The notes under the pieces: generated by a model
The model's database searches: none
Seen by the model: the letters and a program-made list of their open reading frames with translations, nothing else
What the model was told of the DNA's origin: nothing
Made by a program: the position numbers and the translations under genes
Shown: positions 7,057 to 15,541 of the stretch, in pieces
Layout: each line of letters starts with the position of its first letter
Position numbering within the stretch: the stretch's first letter is position 1
NCBI RefSeq assembly: GCF_009745975.1
Contig: NZ_WHOL01000112.1
Span: 1 to 35,122, forward strand
Reading direction: 5' to 3'
Length of the DNA stretch: 35,122 nt
From: Actinokineospora pegani
GTDB taxonomy: Bacteria > Actinomycetota > Actinomycetes > Mycobacteriales > Pseudonocardiaceae

Positions 7057-7124
7057 GCCCCCGTCGCCGCCCGCGACTGCGGCGTCCGGTGTGGACACAC
7101 GCGGGGCGCGCTCGGCGACGGGGG
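7057..7124. terminator. Inverted repeat between converging arsR-type and zwf genes
   Basis: GCCCCCGTCGCCG (7057-7069) is perfectly complementary to CGGCGACGGGGGC (7112-7124), a 13-base GC stem with a 42-base loop. It occupies the junction of two converging genes and could end transcription from both sides. There is no U-tract, as is usual for actinomycetes. Confidence 0.6.
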
Positions 7125-7132
7125 CTGACCGC

Positions 7133-8518
7133 TCACGCTTCCTGCGCTCGCCAGCCGCGCTCGCCGGGCAGCTCCAGTGCCGCCTCCGGACCCCAGCTAC
7201 CGCGCGCGTAGGGCCGCACCTCGGGCGGGTCCCGCAGGATCGTCTCGCACACCTGCCACAGCCGCTCGATCTCCGCCGAGCCGCTGAACAGGGTCTGGTC
7301 GCCGCGCAGCACGTCGAGCAGCAGCCGCTCGTAGGCCTCCAGCGGCTGCTCGCCGTCGAACGCCTCCTCGAAGTCCAAGTCCATGTGGGCAGCGCCGATC
7401 CGCAGCTCCGGGCCCGGCCGCTTGGCGCGGATGCGCAGCGACAGCGAGGCCTGCTCGGACAGCTCGAACACCAGCTCGCTCGGCCCGGCGGCCACCTCGC
7501 TGGGGAACATCGCCAGCGGGGGCTCGCTGAACCCGACCGTCACCGTGCGCTTGCCCGCCGCCATCGCCTTGCCGGTGCGCAGGTAGAACGGGACGCCCTG
7601 CCACCGCCAGTTGTCGATCCACGCCCGCACGGCGACGAACGTCTCCACCTGGGACTTGTCGTCGACGCCCTCCTCGTCGCGGTAGCCCTCGTACTGGCCG
7701 AACACGACGTCCTGCGGCTCGAACGGCCGCAGCGACCGGTAGAGCTTGAGCCGCTCCGCGCGCAGCGCCTCGGCGGAGATCTCCGTCGGCGGTTCCAGGG
7801 TGAGGAAGCCCAGGATCTGGCACAGGTGCGTGGTCACCATGTCGCGGAAGGTGCCGGTGGACTCCATGAAGCCCGCGCGGCCCTCAATCCCGATCTTCTC
7901 CGGGACGTCGATCTGCACGTAGGCGATGTGCCCCTGTCGCCAGATGGGCTCGAAGAGGCCGTTGGCGAACCGGAACACCAGGATGTTCTGCACCGCTTCC
8001 TTGCCCAGGAAGTGATCGATGCGGAACAGGTCCTCTTCGGCGAACACCCCGTGCAGCGCGCTGTTGAGCTCCTTGGCCGTGGCCAGGTCGCTGCCGAACG
8101 GCTTCTCCAGGACCAGCCGCGCGCCCTCGGCCATGCCGGTCTCGCCGAGCATGCCCACCATCGGCTTCATGGTGTTCGGCGGGACGGACAGGTAGAGCAG
8201 CGAACGGGAGTCCTCGCCGAGCTCGTCGCGCTTGGCCCGCACAGCCGCCGCGAGGTCGGCGCCGTCCTCGGCGGACGAGGTCTGGAAGGTGATCCGCTGG
8301 GCGAACTCGGCCCACGCCTCCCGGTCCTCGACGGCGGCGCCGACCTTGTCCCGGAACTCCTCGTCGGTGCCGGGGGAGTGCCGCCCGGACCCGATGATGG
8401 CGAACTCGGGCAGCAGTCCGGCCCGGTGCAGGCGGAACAACCCGGGGAACAGCTTGCGCTTCGCCAGGTCCCCGGTCGCGCCGAAGATCACGAAGACGTG
8501 CGGTGGGATCGTCGTCAC
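7133..8518 (-). CDS. zwf: Glucose-6-phosphate 1-dehydrogenase
   Basis: A 461-residue cytosolic enzyme that oxidises glucose 6-phosphate to 6-phosphogluconolactone with NADP, the entry step of the oxidative pentose phosphate route. The nucleotide-binding motif [16 protein letters not shown] is at residues 12-27, EKPFG at 138-142, and the substrate-binding signature RIDHFLGKE at 166-174. Length is slightly short for the family (about 460-510). GTG 8518 gives the standard N-terminus ([18 protein letters not shown]); no good ribosome binding site precedes it. It is divergent from the DUF3072 gene. No opcA, gnd or transaldolase neighbours are seen, so this may be a second, solitary zwf copy. Confidence 0.95.
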   Translation of the reverse strand: MTTIPPHVFVIFGATGDLAKRKLFPGLFRLHRAGLLPEFAIIGSGRHSPGTDEEFRDKVGAAVEDREAWAEFAQRITFQTSSAEDGADLAAAVRAKRDELGEDSRSLLYLSVPPNTMKPMVGMLGETGMAEGARLVLEKPFGSDLATAKELNSALHGVFAEEDLFRIDHFLGKEAVQNILVFRFANGLFEPIWRQGHIAYVQIDVPEKIGIEGRAGFMESTGTFRDMVTTHLCQILGFLTLEPPTEISAEALRAERLKLYRSLRPFEPQDVVFGQYEGYRDEEGVDDKSQVETFVAVRAWIDNWRWQGVPFYLRTGKAMAAGKRTVTVGFSEPPLAMFPSEVAAGPSELVFELSEQASLSLRIRAKRPGPELRIGAAHMDLDFEEAFDGEQPLEAYERLLLDVLRGDQTLFSGSAEIERLWQVCETILRDPPEVRPYARGSWGPEAALELPGERGWRAQEA

Positions 8519-8588
8519 CGGAGTCAGTATCCGGGTGCCGCCCGCATCCCGCTCGTCGCGCGTCCCGCGCTCTCCCGGACTAAGCTGG

Positions 8589-8604
8589 ACGAACACGTGT
8601 TCGA
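8589..8604. promoter_or_regulatory. SOS (LexA) box upstream of the DUF3072 gene
   Basis: The sequence is ACGAACACGTGTTCGA. The actinobacterial LexA consensus is TCGAAC-N4-GTTCGA, so 11 of 12 defined bases match and the inner 14 bases are a perfect palindrome. It lies 11 bases before the ATG at 8616 and just after a TAAGCT (8581-8586) that could be a -10 box. LexA binding there would repress the gene until DNA damage. Confidence 0.65.
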
Positions 8605-8615
8605 CAAGGAGGATC

Positions 8616-8807
8616 ATGACCGAGCCCACCCCGGAGAAGCCCACTGAGGACTGGGTCACCGGCGACGAGCCGATGACCGGCCCCCAGCGCTCGTACCTGA
8701 GCACCCTGGCCCAGGAGGCGGGTGAGGACGTCCCCGACGACCTCACCAAGGCGCAGGCCAGCGAGCGCATCGAGCAACTGCGGTCCAAGACCGGTCGCGG
8801 CGACTGA
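8616..8807 (+). CDS. DUF3072 family small protein
   Basis: A 63-residue acidic protein made of one DUF3072 unit ([20 protein letters not shown], then [20 protein letters not shown]). The second half resembles the short helix used by SAP-like and nucleic-acid-associated proteins, but the family function is unknown to me. ATG 8616 follows AAGGAGGA at good spacing. It is divergent from zwf and sits immediately behind a near-perfect LexA box, which suggests expression after DNA damage. It carries no signal peptide or membrane segment. Confidence 0.85.
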   Translation: MTEPTPEKPTEDWVTGDEPMTGPQRSYLSTLAQEAGEDVPDDLTKAQASERIEQLRSKTGRGD

Positions 8808-8863
8808 CGGTCCGGCCCGCTGTCCGCGGGTGGCGCTGACGACGTGACCGCCGCGGGGCCCTC

Positions 8864-10057
8864 CTAGCAGGTCAGGTTCTCGATGATGGTGGCGTTGGCC
8901 ATGCCGCCCGCCTCGCACATGGTCTGCAGGGCGTAGCGGGAACCGGTGGCCGCCAGGTTGTGGATGATCGTGGTCATGAGCCGCGCCCCGGACGCGCCCA
9001 GGGGGTGGCCCAGCGCGATCGCCCCGCCCAGCGGGTTGAGCCGGGCGGGGTCGAGGCTGGGGAACTCCGCGTGCCAGGCCAGCGGGACGGGGGCGAACGC
9101 CTCGTTGACCTCCACGGCGGCCATGTCCTCGATCGCCAGGCCGGCGCGCGACAGCACCTTGTGCGTCGCCGGGATGGGGCCGGTGAGCATCAGCAGCGGG
9201 TCGTCGCCGACCACCGCCGAGGCGACCACGCGGGCCAGCGGGGTCAGCCCCAGGGCGGTGGCCTTGGCCTCGCTCATCACCAGCAGCGCGGCGGCGCCGT
9301 CGGTGAGCTGGGACGAGTTGCCCGCGGTGATCTTCCAGTCCACCTCGGGGAAGCGGTCCGCGTAGGAGGCGAACGCCGGGCGCAGGCCGGAGAGCTTCTC
9401 GGCCGTGGTGCCGGGGCGGATGGTCTCGTCAGCGGAGAGCGCCGTGCCGTCCGGGAGGGTGACGGGGGCGATCTCGGCGGTGAAGTCCGCGGCGGCGGCC
9501 CGGCGGTGCGACTCGGCCGAGTAGGCGTCCAGCGCTTCGCGGGACAGGGACCACTTCGCCGCGACCAGCTCAGCCGACACGCCCTGCGGGGCCAGCACCG
9601 GGTAGCGCGCGCGGACGCCGGGACCCACCGGGTCGGCCTCGCCCCGGGCCGAGCCCATGGGCACGCGGCTCATCGACTCGACGCCCGCGGCGATGGCGAT
9701 GTCGTACGCGCCCGCCAGGACACCCTGCACCGCGAAGTCGACGGCCTGCTGGCTGGACCCGCACTTGCGCTCGATGGTCGTCGACGGGACGTGCTCGGGG
9801 TACCCGGCGGCCAGCCAGGCCTGCCTGCCCGGGGTGGCCGACTGCTCGCCGTTCTGGCCGACGCAGCCCACCAGCACGTCGTCGACCGACCCGGGGTCGA
9901 TGCCCGCGCGGTCGATGAGCGCGGTGAGCGTCTGGGCGAGCAGGTCGACGGGGTGCAGGCCCGACAGGGCCCCGCCCGCCTTGCCCTTGGCCATCGGGCT
10001 GCGCACGGCGGCGACGATGACAGCGGGGGTGACAGCGGGGGTGGCAGCGGGGATCAC
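8864..10057 (-). CDS. Thiolase (acetyl-CoA C-acyltransferase)
   Basis: A 397-residue enzyme that cleaves 3-ketoacyl-CoA with free CoA (or the reverse), the final step of a beta-oxidation cycle. All catalytic elements are present: nucleophile C99 (ERKCGSSQQA), NEAF at 318-321, H351 (ALGHPLGASG) and C381 (TMCEAGGMANA, in place of the usual CIGGG). GTG 10057 overlaps the upstream SDR stop by 4 bases (GTGA) and has GGAGG in front. The first 13 codons include short GC-rich repeats (PAATPAVTPAV). It forms the second gene of the SDR-thiolase operon in the CoA catabolic cluster. The form resembles steroid- and terpenoid-degradation thiolases, but the substrate is unknown. Confidence 0.92.
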   Translation of the reverse strand: MIPAATPAVTPAVIVAAVRSPMAKGKAGGALSGLHPVDLLAQTLTALIDRAGIDPGSVDDVLVGCVGQNGEQSATPGRQAWLAAGYPEHVPSTTIERKCGSSQQAVDFAVQGVLAGAYDIAIAAGVESMSRVPMGSARGEADPVGPGVRARYPVLAPQGVSAELVAAKWSLSREALDAYSAESHRRAAAADFTAEIAPVTLPDGTALSADETIRPGTTAEKLSGLRPAFASYADRFPEVDWKITAGNSSQLTDGAAALLVMSEAKATALGLTPLARVVASAVVGDDPLLMLTGPIPATHKVLSRAGLAIEDMAAVEVNEAFAPVPLAWHAEFPSLDPARLNPLGGAIALGHPLGASGARLMTTIIHNLAATGSRYALQTMCEAGGMANATIIENLTC

Positions 10058-10797
10058 GGTTGTCCTCCATCGACGGTGATGAGCGATCCGGTGGTGTAGC
10101 TGCCCGCGTCCGAGGCCAGGTACAGGGCGATGCCCGCCACCTCGTGCGGCTGCCCGCCCCGGCCCAGGGCGAAACCGGCGGCGCGGCGGGCGAAGGCCTC
10201 GGCGTCCCAGGCCTTGCTGACGTCGGTGAGGAAGGTGCCCGCCACGATGGCGTTCACCCGGACGGCGGGGCCGAACGCGTGCGCCATGCCGACGGTCATC
10301 GTGTTGAGCCCGGCCTTCGCGGCGGCGTAGGGAAGGTTGTGCGCGCGTGGCTTGTGCGAGGACATGCTGCTGACGTTGACGATCGAGCCGCCGCCCGCCG
10401 CGGCCATCCGCGTCCCGGCCAGGGCGGCCAGGCGGAACGGGCCCTTGAGGTTGACGTCGAACACCTTGTCCCACAGCGCCTCGGTGACGTTGTCCAGCCC
10501 GTCGTAGAGCGGCGACATGCCCGCGTTGTTCACCAGCACGTCCAGTCGCCCGAACTCCTCGACCACCCGGTCGAGCAGGGGTTCGGACCGCTCCCAGTGG
10601 CCGACGTGGAACGCCAGCGGCAGCGCCCGCCTGCCGGTCTCCGCCGAGATCTCCGCCGCGGCCGCCTCGCACGACTCCAGGTCGCGCGAGGCCACGACCA
10701 CGTCCGCGCCCGCCGCCGCGTACGCCCCGGCGATCACCCGGCCCAGGCCGCGGCTGCCGCCGGTCACCAGCGCCACCCGGCCACTGAGGTCGAACAT
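10054..10797 (-). CDS. SDR-family oxidoreductase
   Basis: A 247-residue classical short-chain dehydrogenase. The cofactor motif TGGSRGLG is at residues 12-19, S38-R39 after beta-2 suggests NADP(H), NNAG is at 90-93, and the catalytic Ser143-144, Tyr157 and Lys161 are in place (NVSSMSS, LPYAAAKAG). The C-terminus is the usual TTGSLITVDGG. In the cluster it could oxidise a hydroxyacyl-CoA or a ring alcohol. ATG 10797 has GAGAGG upstream. Its stop overlaps the thiolase start. A CYATG-N2-TATGRT word lies over its probable -10 box, in the region shared with the divergent amidohydrolase gene. Confidence 0.9.
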   Translation of the reverse strand: MFDLSGRVALVTGGSRGLGRVIAGAYAAAGADVVVASRDLESCEAAAAEISAETGRRALPLAFHVGHWERSEPLLDRVVEEFGRLDVLVNNAGMSPLYDGLDNVTEALWDKVFDVNLKGPFRLAALAGTRMAAAGGGSIVNVSSMSSHKPRAHNLPYAAAKAGLNTMTVGMAHAFGPAVRVNAIVAGTFLTDVSKAWDAEAFARRAAGFALGRGGQPHEVAGIALYLASDAGSYTTGSLITVDGGQP

Positions 10798-10837
10798 CGG
10801 TGCACCTCTCCTCTTCTCACCCCGCCATCCCCTGTGC

Positions 10838-10862
10838 GACCATACTAACCATACGCATGGAT
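10838..10862. promoter_or_regulatory. Operator-like site A between SDR-thiolase and amidohydrolase-ACAD operons
   Basis: The plus strand reads CCATACGCATGG at 10849-10860, a near palindrome. On the minus strand this gives CCATGCGTATGGT, followed by TTAGTATGGTCG, so TATGGT occurs twice in tandem and may serve as -10. The same word, CYATG-N2-TATGRT, recurs twice in the 16767-16830 region. A shared regulator is inferred. Confidence 0.5.
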
Positions 10863-10872
10863 TGGAGAAACC

Positions 10873-11664
10873 GTGATCATTGATGTGCACTGCCACGCGT
10901 GGCCGGACCGGATCGCGGAACGCGCCCTGTCCGGGCGTTCCCCGGAGCTGCCGCGCACCGGCGACGGCACCCTGTCCGGCTTGCGCGGGGCGATGTCGAG
11001 GTCCGGCGTGGACAACGCGGTGGTCCTGGGCATCTCCGACGACGCGAAGCGGGTCGCGGGCGCCAACCGGTTCGTGGCCAAGGCGATGTCCGAGGGCTAC
11101 TACGGCTTCGGCACCGTCCACCCCGGCCTCAGCGTGGCGGAGAACCTGGCGATCCTGCGCGAGCACGGCATCCGCGGGGTCAAGCTGCACTCGCTGTTCC
11201 AGGGGTTCAGCTACACCGACCCGCGGGTGATGGAGCTGTTCGAGGCGTTCGGCTCCGAGATCGCCGTCATCGCCCACGTCGGCGACGGCGGCGACGCCGC
11301 GGCCAACGACCGGGGCACCCCGGCGATGATCCGCGAGATCGTGACCACCTTCCCCGACCTGCGCCTGGCCGCCTGCCACTTCGGCGGCTACCACCGCCTC
11401 GACGACGCCGAGGCCGAGCTGCTGGGCATCGACAACCTGTTCCTGGAGACGTCGTGGCCGCCGACCATGGCCGCCATCGACCCCGACCGGGTGCGCCGCA
11501 TCATCTCCCGGCACGGCGCCGACCGGGTGGTGTTCGGCTCCGACTGGCCGATGGCCGACCCCGCCGCCGAGATCGCCGCGATCCGCGCGCTCGGCCTGTC
11601 CGACGACGCCACCGAGGGCATCCTCGGCGGCAACTTCCTGCGCCTGATGGAGGGCCGGTCCTGA
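10873..11664 (+). CDS. Amidohydrolase_2 family metal-dependent hydrolase
   Basis: A 263-residue TIM-barrel protein. It begins IIDVHCHAWPDRI with the HxH metal motif at residues 6-8, has ACHFGGYHR in the middle and ends with VVFGSDWPMADP, the conserved Asp of the superfamily. Members hydrolyse or decarboxylate ring compounds (as in the ACMSD group), so a ring-opening or decarboxylation step is possible; I cannot name the substrate. GTG 10873 follows GGAGAAACC. The stop shares one base with the start of the acyl-CoA dehydrogenase (TGATG), so the two are translationally coupled. Confidence 0.88.
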   Translation: MIIDVHCHAWPDRIAERALSGRSPELPRTGDGTLSGLRGAMSRSGVDNAVVLGISDDAKRVAGANRFVAKAMSEGYYGFGTVHPGLSVAENLAILREHGIRGVKLHSLFQGFSYTDPRVMELFEAFGSEIAVIAHVGDGGDAAANDRGTPAMIREIVTTFPDLRLAACHFGGYHRLDDAEAELLGIDNLFLETSWPPTMAAIDPDRVRRIISRHGADRVVFGSDWPMADPAAEIAAIRALGLSDDATEGILGGNFLRLMEGRS

Positions 11665-12794
11665 TGTTCGAGCTGGACGAGCACCACCGCGGCCTCGCCG
11701 AGACCGCCCGCGCGGTCGCGGCCTCCGTCGCCGGGCACGCCGACGAGGCCGACGACATGCTCACCGTGCACCCGGTCATGCGCGAGGCGCTGCGGGAGAG
11801 CGGCCTGCCGGAGCTGTGCGTGGTGAACGCGTTCGGCGGGCGGTCCGACAAGATCGACCCGCTGGCCATCACCGTGGTCCGCGAGGCGCTGATGGCCGAG
11901 TCGGCGCACCTGGACGGGCTGTTCGGGATGCAGGGCATCGGCAGCTACGCGCTGTCGCTGCGCGGCCACCCGTCCGTGCAGGAGCGCTGGCTGCCCCGGG
12001 TGGCCCGGCTGGACGCCATCGCCGCGCTGGCGCTGACCGAGCCGGAGGTGGGCAGCGACCTCAAGGCCATCACCACCACCGTGGTGCAGGACGGCGACGG
12101 CCTGGTGGTCACCGGGGAGAAGTCGTTCATCACCAACGCGGGTGCCGCCGACTTCTACACCGTCCTGGCCCGCGAGGGCGAGGGCTACTCCCTAGTCCTG
12201 GTCCCCGCCGACACCCCGGGCGTCTCCGTCGAGATCGGCCCCCGGCTGATCGCCCCGCACATCATGGGCGCGGTGTCCTTCGCGGGCGCCCGGGTGCCCG
12301 CCACGCACCGCATCGGCGACCCGGGCACGGCGTTCAAGCTCGTGCTGACCACCCTGGCCACCTTCCGCGTGTCGGTCGCAGGCGCCGCGGTCGGCCTTGC
12401 CCAAGCCGCGCTCGACGAGGTCGTGCGGCACACCAACACCCGCTCGCAGTTCGGGGCGCGGCTGGCCGAGCTGGGCCCGATCCCGCACTTCGTGGGCACG
12501 ACCTGGGTCGAGGTCGAGTCCGCCCGCCTGCTGACCTACCAGGCCGCCGCTCGGGCCGCCGCCGACCCGCTCGCCGCCCTGGACCGCTCGTCGATGGCCA
12601 AGGTCGCCGCGACCGAGGCCGCCGCCCGGGCCACCGACCGGGCCGTCCAGTTCTCCGGCCGCTTCGGCCTGGTCACCGGTACGAAGGTGGAACGCCTCTA
12701 CCGCAACGCCCGCCCCATGCGCGTCTACGAGGGCGGCAACGAGGTCCTCACCGGGCAGCTCGCCAAGCGCCTGGCCAAGCTCTCCGGCTACTGA
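11664..12794 (+). CDS. Acyl-CoA dehydrogenase
   Basis: A 376-residue FAD flavoprotein that introduces an alpha,beta double bond into an acyl-CoA. The FAD/substrate motif ALTEPEVGSD is at 123-132, the second signature region VTGEKSFITNAG at 149-160, and the catalytic base is Glu356 in MRVYEGGNEVL. Domains follow the usual order: N-terminal helices, middle beta barrel, C-terminal helical bundle. The ATG overlaps the amidohydrolase TGA by one base, so no separate promoter is expected. It provides the first oxidation step for the hydratase, SDR and thiolase genes nearby. The C-terminal end is short (ends RLAKLSGY), normal for this group. Confidence 0.93.
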   Translation: MFELDEHHRGLAETARAVAASVAGHADEADDMLTVHPVMREALRESGLPELCVVNAFGGRSDKIDPLAITVVREALMAESAHLDGLFGMQGIGSYALSLRGHPSVQERWLPRVARLDAIAALALTEPEVGSDLKAITTTVVQDGDGLVVTGEKSFITNAGAADFYTVLAREGEGYSLVLVPADTPGVSVEIGPRLIAPHIMGAVSFAGARVPATHRIGDPGTAFKLVLTTLATFRVSVAGAAVGLAQAALDEVVRHTNTRSQFGARLAELGPIPHFVGTTWVEVESARLLTYQAAARAAADPLAALDRSSMAKVAATEAAARATDRAVQFSGRFGLVTGTKVERLYRNARPMRVYEGGNEVLTGQLAKRLAKLSGY

Positions 12795-12814
12795 CACCCG
12801 GTGGCCTGGCCGCG

Positions 12815-13591
12815 TCAGACCGCCGGGAACGGGCGGGGGGCGCGCCCCAGCACCTGGCGCACCCCGTCCGACACCGGGGTGTCCAGGCCGCGCTCGATCG
12901 CGGTGACCGTGGCGGCCATGTCCTCGGCGTCGAGCCGCGGCCAGCCCTGGGCGACCAGGTCGGCGACGTACTCCGCCGCGGGCACGGGGGTGTAGCGCGC
13001 GCCGGGGAAGTGCCCGGCGACCTCGGCCAGGGTCAGGGCGCGGGGCCCGGTCAGCTCGTAGGTGCGGCCCGCGTGCCCGTCGCCGGTCAGGACGGCGGCG
13101 GCCACCTCGGCGATGTCGTCCGCGTCGACGAACGGGGCGGCGCCGTCGCCCGCCGGGAGGCGGAGGTCGCCCGCCCGCAGGGCGTCGGCGAACAAGCCCT
13201 CGGTGAAGTTCTGGGCGAACCAGGTGGGGCGCAGCACGGTCCACTCGCGGTCGCTGGCGCGCACGGCCTTCTCGCCGCTGGTGTGGGTCAGGCCGCTGCC
13301 GCTGTCGGTCGGGGCGTAGCCGGGCACGTCGACGCCGCGGCCGGAGAGCAGGACCACGCGGTGGACGCCCTGGTCCGCGCAGTGGCGCAGGAACGGGCCC
13401 GTCAGCGCCTCGCCGTCGAGCGGGACGATGAACACGGCGTCGACACCGTCGAGGACGGCGCCCCAGGTCGAGCGGTCCGTCCAGTCGAACCTCGGGGTCG
13501 TGGTGCGGGAAACCGCGCGGGTGGGGTGGCCCGCGAGGGCGGCGGCGACGCGGCTGCCCACGGTGCCGGTCGCTCCGGTGGTGAGGATCAT
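12815..13591 (-). CDS. NmrA-like NAD(P)H-binding protein (atypical SDR)
   Basis: A 258-residue Rossmann protein with the motif TTGATGTVGSRVAAAL at residues 4-19 and no Tyr-x3-Lys catalytic pair. The remainder matches NmrA/TMR-type proteins (RVVLLSGRGV, VLRPTWFAQNF, PFVDADDIAEVAA), some of which are quinone reductases and others redox sensors. ATG 13591 is the first family-like start. It is divergent from an AraC-type gene 80 bases away, a frequent pairing in which the AraC protein controls the reductase. It interrupts the CoA cluster and is probably not part of that pathway. Confidence 0.85.
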   Translation of the reverse strand: MILTTGATGTVGSRVAAALAGHPTRAVSRTTTPRFDWTDRSTWGAVLDGVDAVFIVPLDGEALTGPFLRHCADQGVHRVVLLSGRGVDVPGYAPTDSGSGLTHTSGEKAVRASDREWTVLRPTWFAQNFTEGLFADALRAGDLRLPAGDGAAPFVDADDIAEVAAAVLTGDGHAGRTYELTGPRALTLAEVAGHFPGARYTPVPAAEYVADLVAQGWPRLDAEDMAATVTAIERGLDTPVSDGVRQVLGRAPRPFPAV

Positions 13592-13659
13592 GGGGCCACT
13601 CAAGCCCGGCGCGCGGGCCCCGGGAATGTCGTCGGGGCTCGGCCGCATGTCCGGGCGTC

Positions 13660-13665
13660 TACGGT
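13660..13665 (+). promoter_or_regulatory. Candidate -10 box of a leaderless AraC-type gene
   Basis: TACGGT lies 6 bases before the GTG at 13672, the spacing expected if transcription starts at the start codon. No convincing -35 is seen. No ribosome binding site precedes the GTG. Confidence 0.4.
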
Positions 13666-13671
13666 GGCGGT

Positions 13672-14556
13672 GTGGACGCTTTGGGGGAGTTGCTGGGCGG
13701 GGTGCGGGCGCGGTCGGCGCTGATCACCAGGAACGCGGTGGAGCCGGGGTTGGCCGTGCGGCTGGCGGCGGACGCCGCGTTGTCCCTGGTGGGGGTGGTG
13801 CGGGGCCAGGCGTGGGTGTCCGGGCAGCACCTGGCCGAGGGGGACGTCGCGATCGTGCGCGGGCCGGGGTTCACCGTGTCCGAGGACCGGGTGGCCTGCC
13901 CGACCCGGGTGCTCACCGAGGCCGACTACTGCGCCCGGTCGCTGGTCGTCGGCACCCGCGAGTGCGGGCCGCCCGACGCGCCGGTGCAGGTCGTCAGCGG
14001 CGCCTACACCGGGCCGGAGGGGGTCAGCGGGCGGTTGCTCGCTGCCCTCCCCGAGGTCGCCGTGGTCCGCGGAACGCCGGTGCTGGCCCAGGTCGCCGCC
14101 GAGATCGCGGCCGACCGCCCGGGCCAGCAGGCCGTCCTCGACCGGATGCTCGACCTCGCCCTGGTCACCGCCTTGCGCTCCTGGTTCGACGCCACCGGGC
14201 ACGTCCCGCTCTCCCCGGTCGTCGACACCGCGTTGCGCGCCATGGCGGACGACCCCGCGCACCCGTGGACCGTCGCCGTCCTCGCCGAGCGCGTCGGCCT
14301 GTCCCGCGCCGCGCTGGCCCGCCGCTTCACCGCCGAGACCGGCACGCCGCCCATGGCCCACCTGGCCGACCTGCGGCTGTCCCGCACCGCCGCGCTCCTG
14401 CGCGACTCGGACGAGACGCTGGCCGCCATCGCCAGGAAAGTCGGCTACGCCAACGCCTACGCGCTCAGCACGGCCTTCAAGCGCGCCAACGGGACCTCGC
14501 CCGCGCACTACCGTGCGCTGGGCGCACCACCGGTTCCGCGGGCGACTGCACGATGA
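13672..14556 (+). CDS. AraC-family transcriptional regulator with cupin N-domain
   Basis: A 294-residue regulator. Residues about 10-190 form a cupin_6-type sensing domain (LSLVGVVRGQAWVSGQHLAE, then GDVAIVRGPGF). Residues about 200-290 carry two AraC helix-turn-helices (LAERVGLSRAALARRFTAET and LAAIARKVGYANAYALSTAF, ending SPAHYRALG). It is divergent from the NmrA-like gene and probably controls it. The start is GTG 13672, 6 bases after TACGGT, so the mRNA looks leaderless. The inducer is unknown. It is a stand-alone regulator within the CoA cluster and may have been inserted there later. Confidence 0.9.
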   Translation: MDALGELLGGVRARSALITRNAVEPGLAVRLAADAALSLVGVVRGQAWVSGQHLAEGDVAIVRGPGFTVSEDRVACPTRVLTEADYCARSLVVGTRECGPPDAPVQVVSGAYTGPEGVSGRLLAALPEVAVVRGTPVLAQVAAEIAADRPGQQAVLDRMLDLALVTALRSWFDATGHVPLSPVVDTALRAMADDPAHPWTVAVLAERVGLSRAALARRFTAETGTPPMAHLADLRLSRTAALLRDSDETLAAIARKVGYANAYALSTAFKRANGTSPAHYRALGAPPVPRATAR

Positions 14557-14683
14557 CCGCGACCGAGAGGCCCAGGCTCAGCGTGGCGGCCACAGCGGGG
14601 GGCCCGACCTCCTGCCCCAGTCCCTCCACGCTCAGCGCCGCAACCCCCAGCGCCGCCGCCGAGACGATCGCCCGACGCGGGGG

Positions 14684-15541
14684 TCAGCAGGCGGGTGGTC
14701 CGGCGGTGAACGCCGGGTCCGCGGGGCCCATCGGGATGGCGGGCAGGTCGCGCGGGACCGTCTGCGCGAACTCGGCCTGCCTGCGCTCCAGCAGCGAGGC
14801 GACGCCTTCGGTGGAGTCCGGGCTCTCGCCGCGCAGCAGCATCGCCCGGGACTCGGCGACGTTCGCGGCCATCGGGTGCGGCTCGCCGAGCATCCGCCAC
14901 ATCAGCATGCGGTTGAGCGCCACCGACACCGGGGCGGCGTCGCGGGCGATCCCGGCGGCCACCGCGCGCGCGGCGGGCAGCAGGTCGTCCGGCTCGTGCA
15001 CGGAGGTGACCAGGCCGCCCGCGAGCGCCTCCTCGGCGGTGAGGACCCTGCTCGTGGTGACCCACTCGGCGGCCTTGGCCATGCCGACCAGGCGCGGCAG
15101 GAACCACGACGAGCAGCTCTCCATGACGATGCCGCGCTGGGCGAACACGAACCCGAAGCGGGCCCGCGTCGAGGCCAGCCGCAGGTCCATCGGCAGCGTC
15201 ATGGTCACGCCGACGCCCATCGCCGGGCCGTTGACCGCGGCGATGAGCGGCTTGGCGCAGGCGTAGAAGCGCAGGGCCAGCTCCCCGCCGGAGTCGCGTG
15301 TCCTGGCTCGCTCCGGCTCGTCGAGGCGGGCGAACGCGCGCGGCCCGGGGGACAGGTCCATCCCCGCGCAGAACGCCTTGCCCCTGCCGGTGACGATGAT
15401 CGCCCGCACCGCGTCGTCCGCCTCGGCGACGTCCAGCGCGCCGACCAGGTCGTCCTTGAGGCCGACGGTGTAGGTGTTCAGCGGCGGGCGGTCGAGGGTG
15501 ATGGTGGCGACGTGGTCGTCGACGGCGAGGTCGACCGTCAT
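14684..15541 (-). CDS. Crotonase-family protein (enoyl-CoA hydratase/isomerase), both hydratase Glu absent
   Basis: A 285-residue crotonase. The oxyanion-hole segments are FCAGMDLSPG (57-66) and NGPAMGVGVTM (104-114). By eye alignment to rat enoyl-CoA hydratase, E144 is T113 and E164 is F133. A different acid, E141, lies in GIVMESCSSWFLPR, a motif shared by a large actinobacterial crotonase group. It may be an isomerase or use E141 as base. The ATG overlaps the CoA-transferase stop by 4 bases (ATGA), so the pair is coupled. It ends 127 bases from the converging AraC gene; that gap shows no gene. Confidence 0.9.
   Translation of the reverse strand: MTVDLAVDDHVATITLDRPPLNTYTVGLKDDLVGALDVAEADDAVRAIIVTGRGKAFCAGMDLSPGPRAFARLDEPERARTRDSGGELALRFYACAKPLIAAVNGPAMGVGVTMTLPMDLRLASTRARFGFVFAQRGIVMESCSSWFLPRLVGMAKAAEWVTTSRVLTAEEALAGGLVTSVHEPDDLLPAARAVAAGIARDAAPVSVALNRMLMWRMLGEPHPMAANVAESRAMLLRGESPDSTEGVASLLERRQAEFAQTVPRDLPAIPMGPADPAFTAGPPAC

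Noticed and set aside
8816-8830. CCCGC-N5-GCGGG hairpin after the DUF3072 gene
   Set aside because: The 5-base stem is too short to call a terminator in such GC-rich DNA.
10016-10052. Short tandem repeat of ACAGCGGGGGTGGC type as a possible regulatory repeat
   Set aside because: It encodes the low-complexity PAATPAVTPAV start of the thiolase and is only about three units long.
14557-14683. Hydrophobic minus-strand reading beyond the crotonase stop (VSAAALGVAALSVEGLGQEV..)
   Set aside because: It is in the same frame after the TGA, has no start codon or ribosome binding site and reads into the antisense of the AraC gene. It may be a fragment of a membrane gene, but nothing confirms it.
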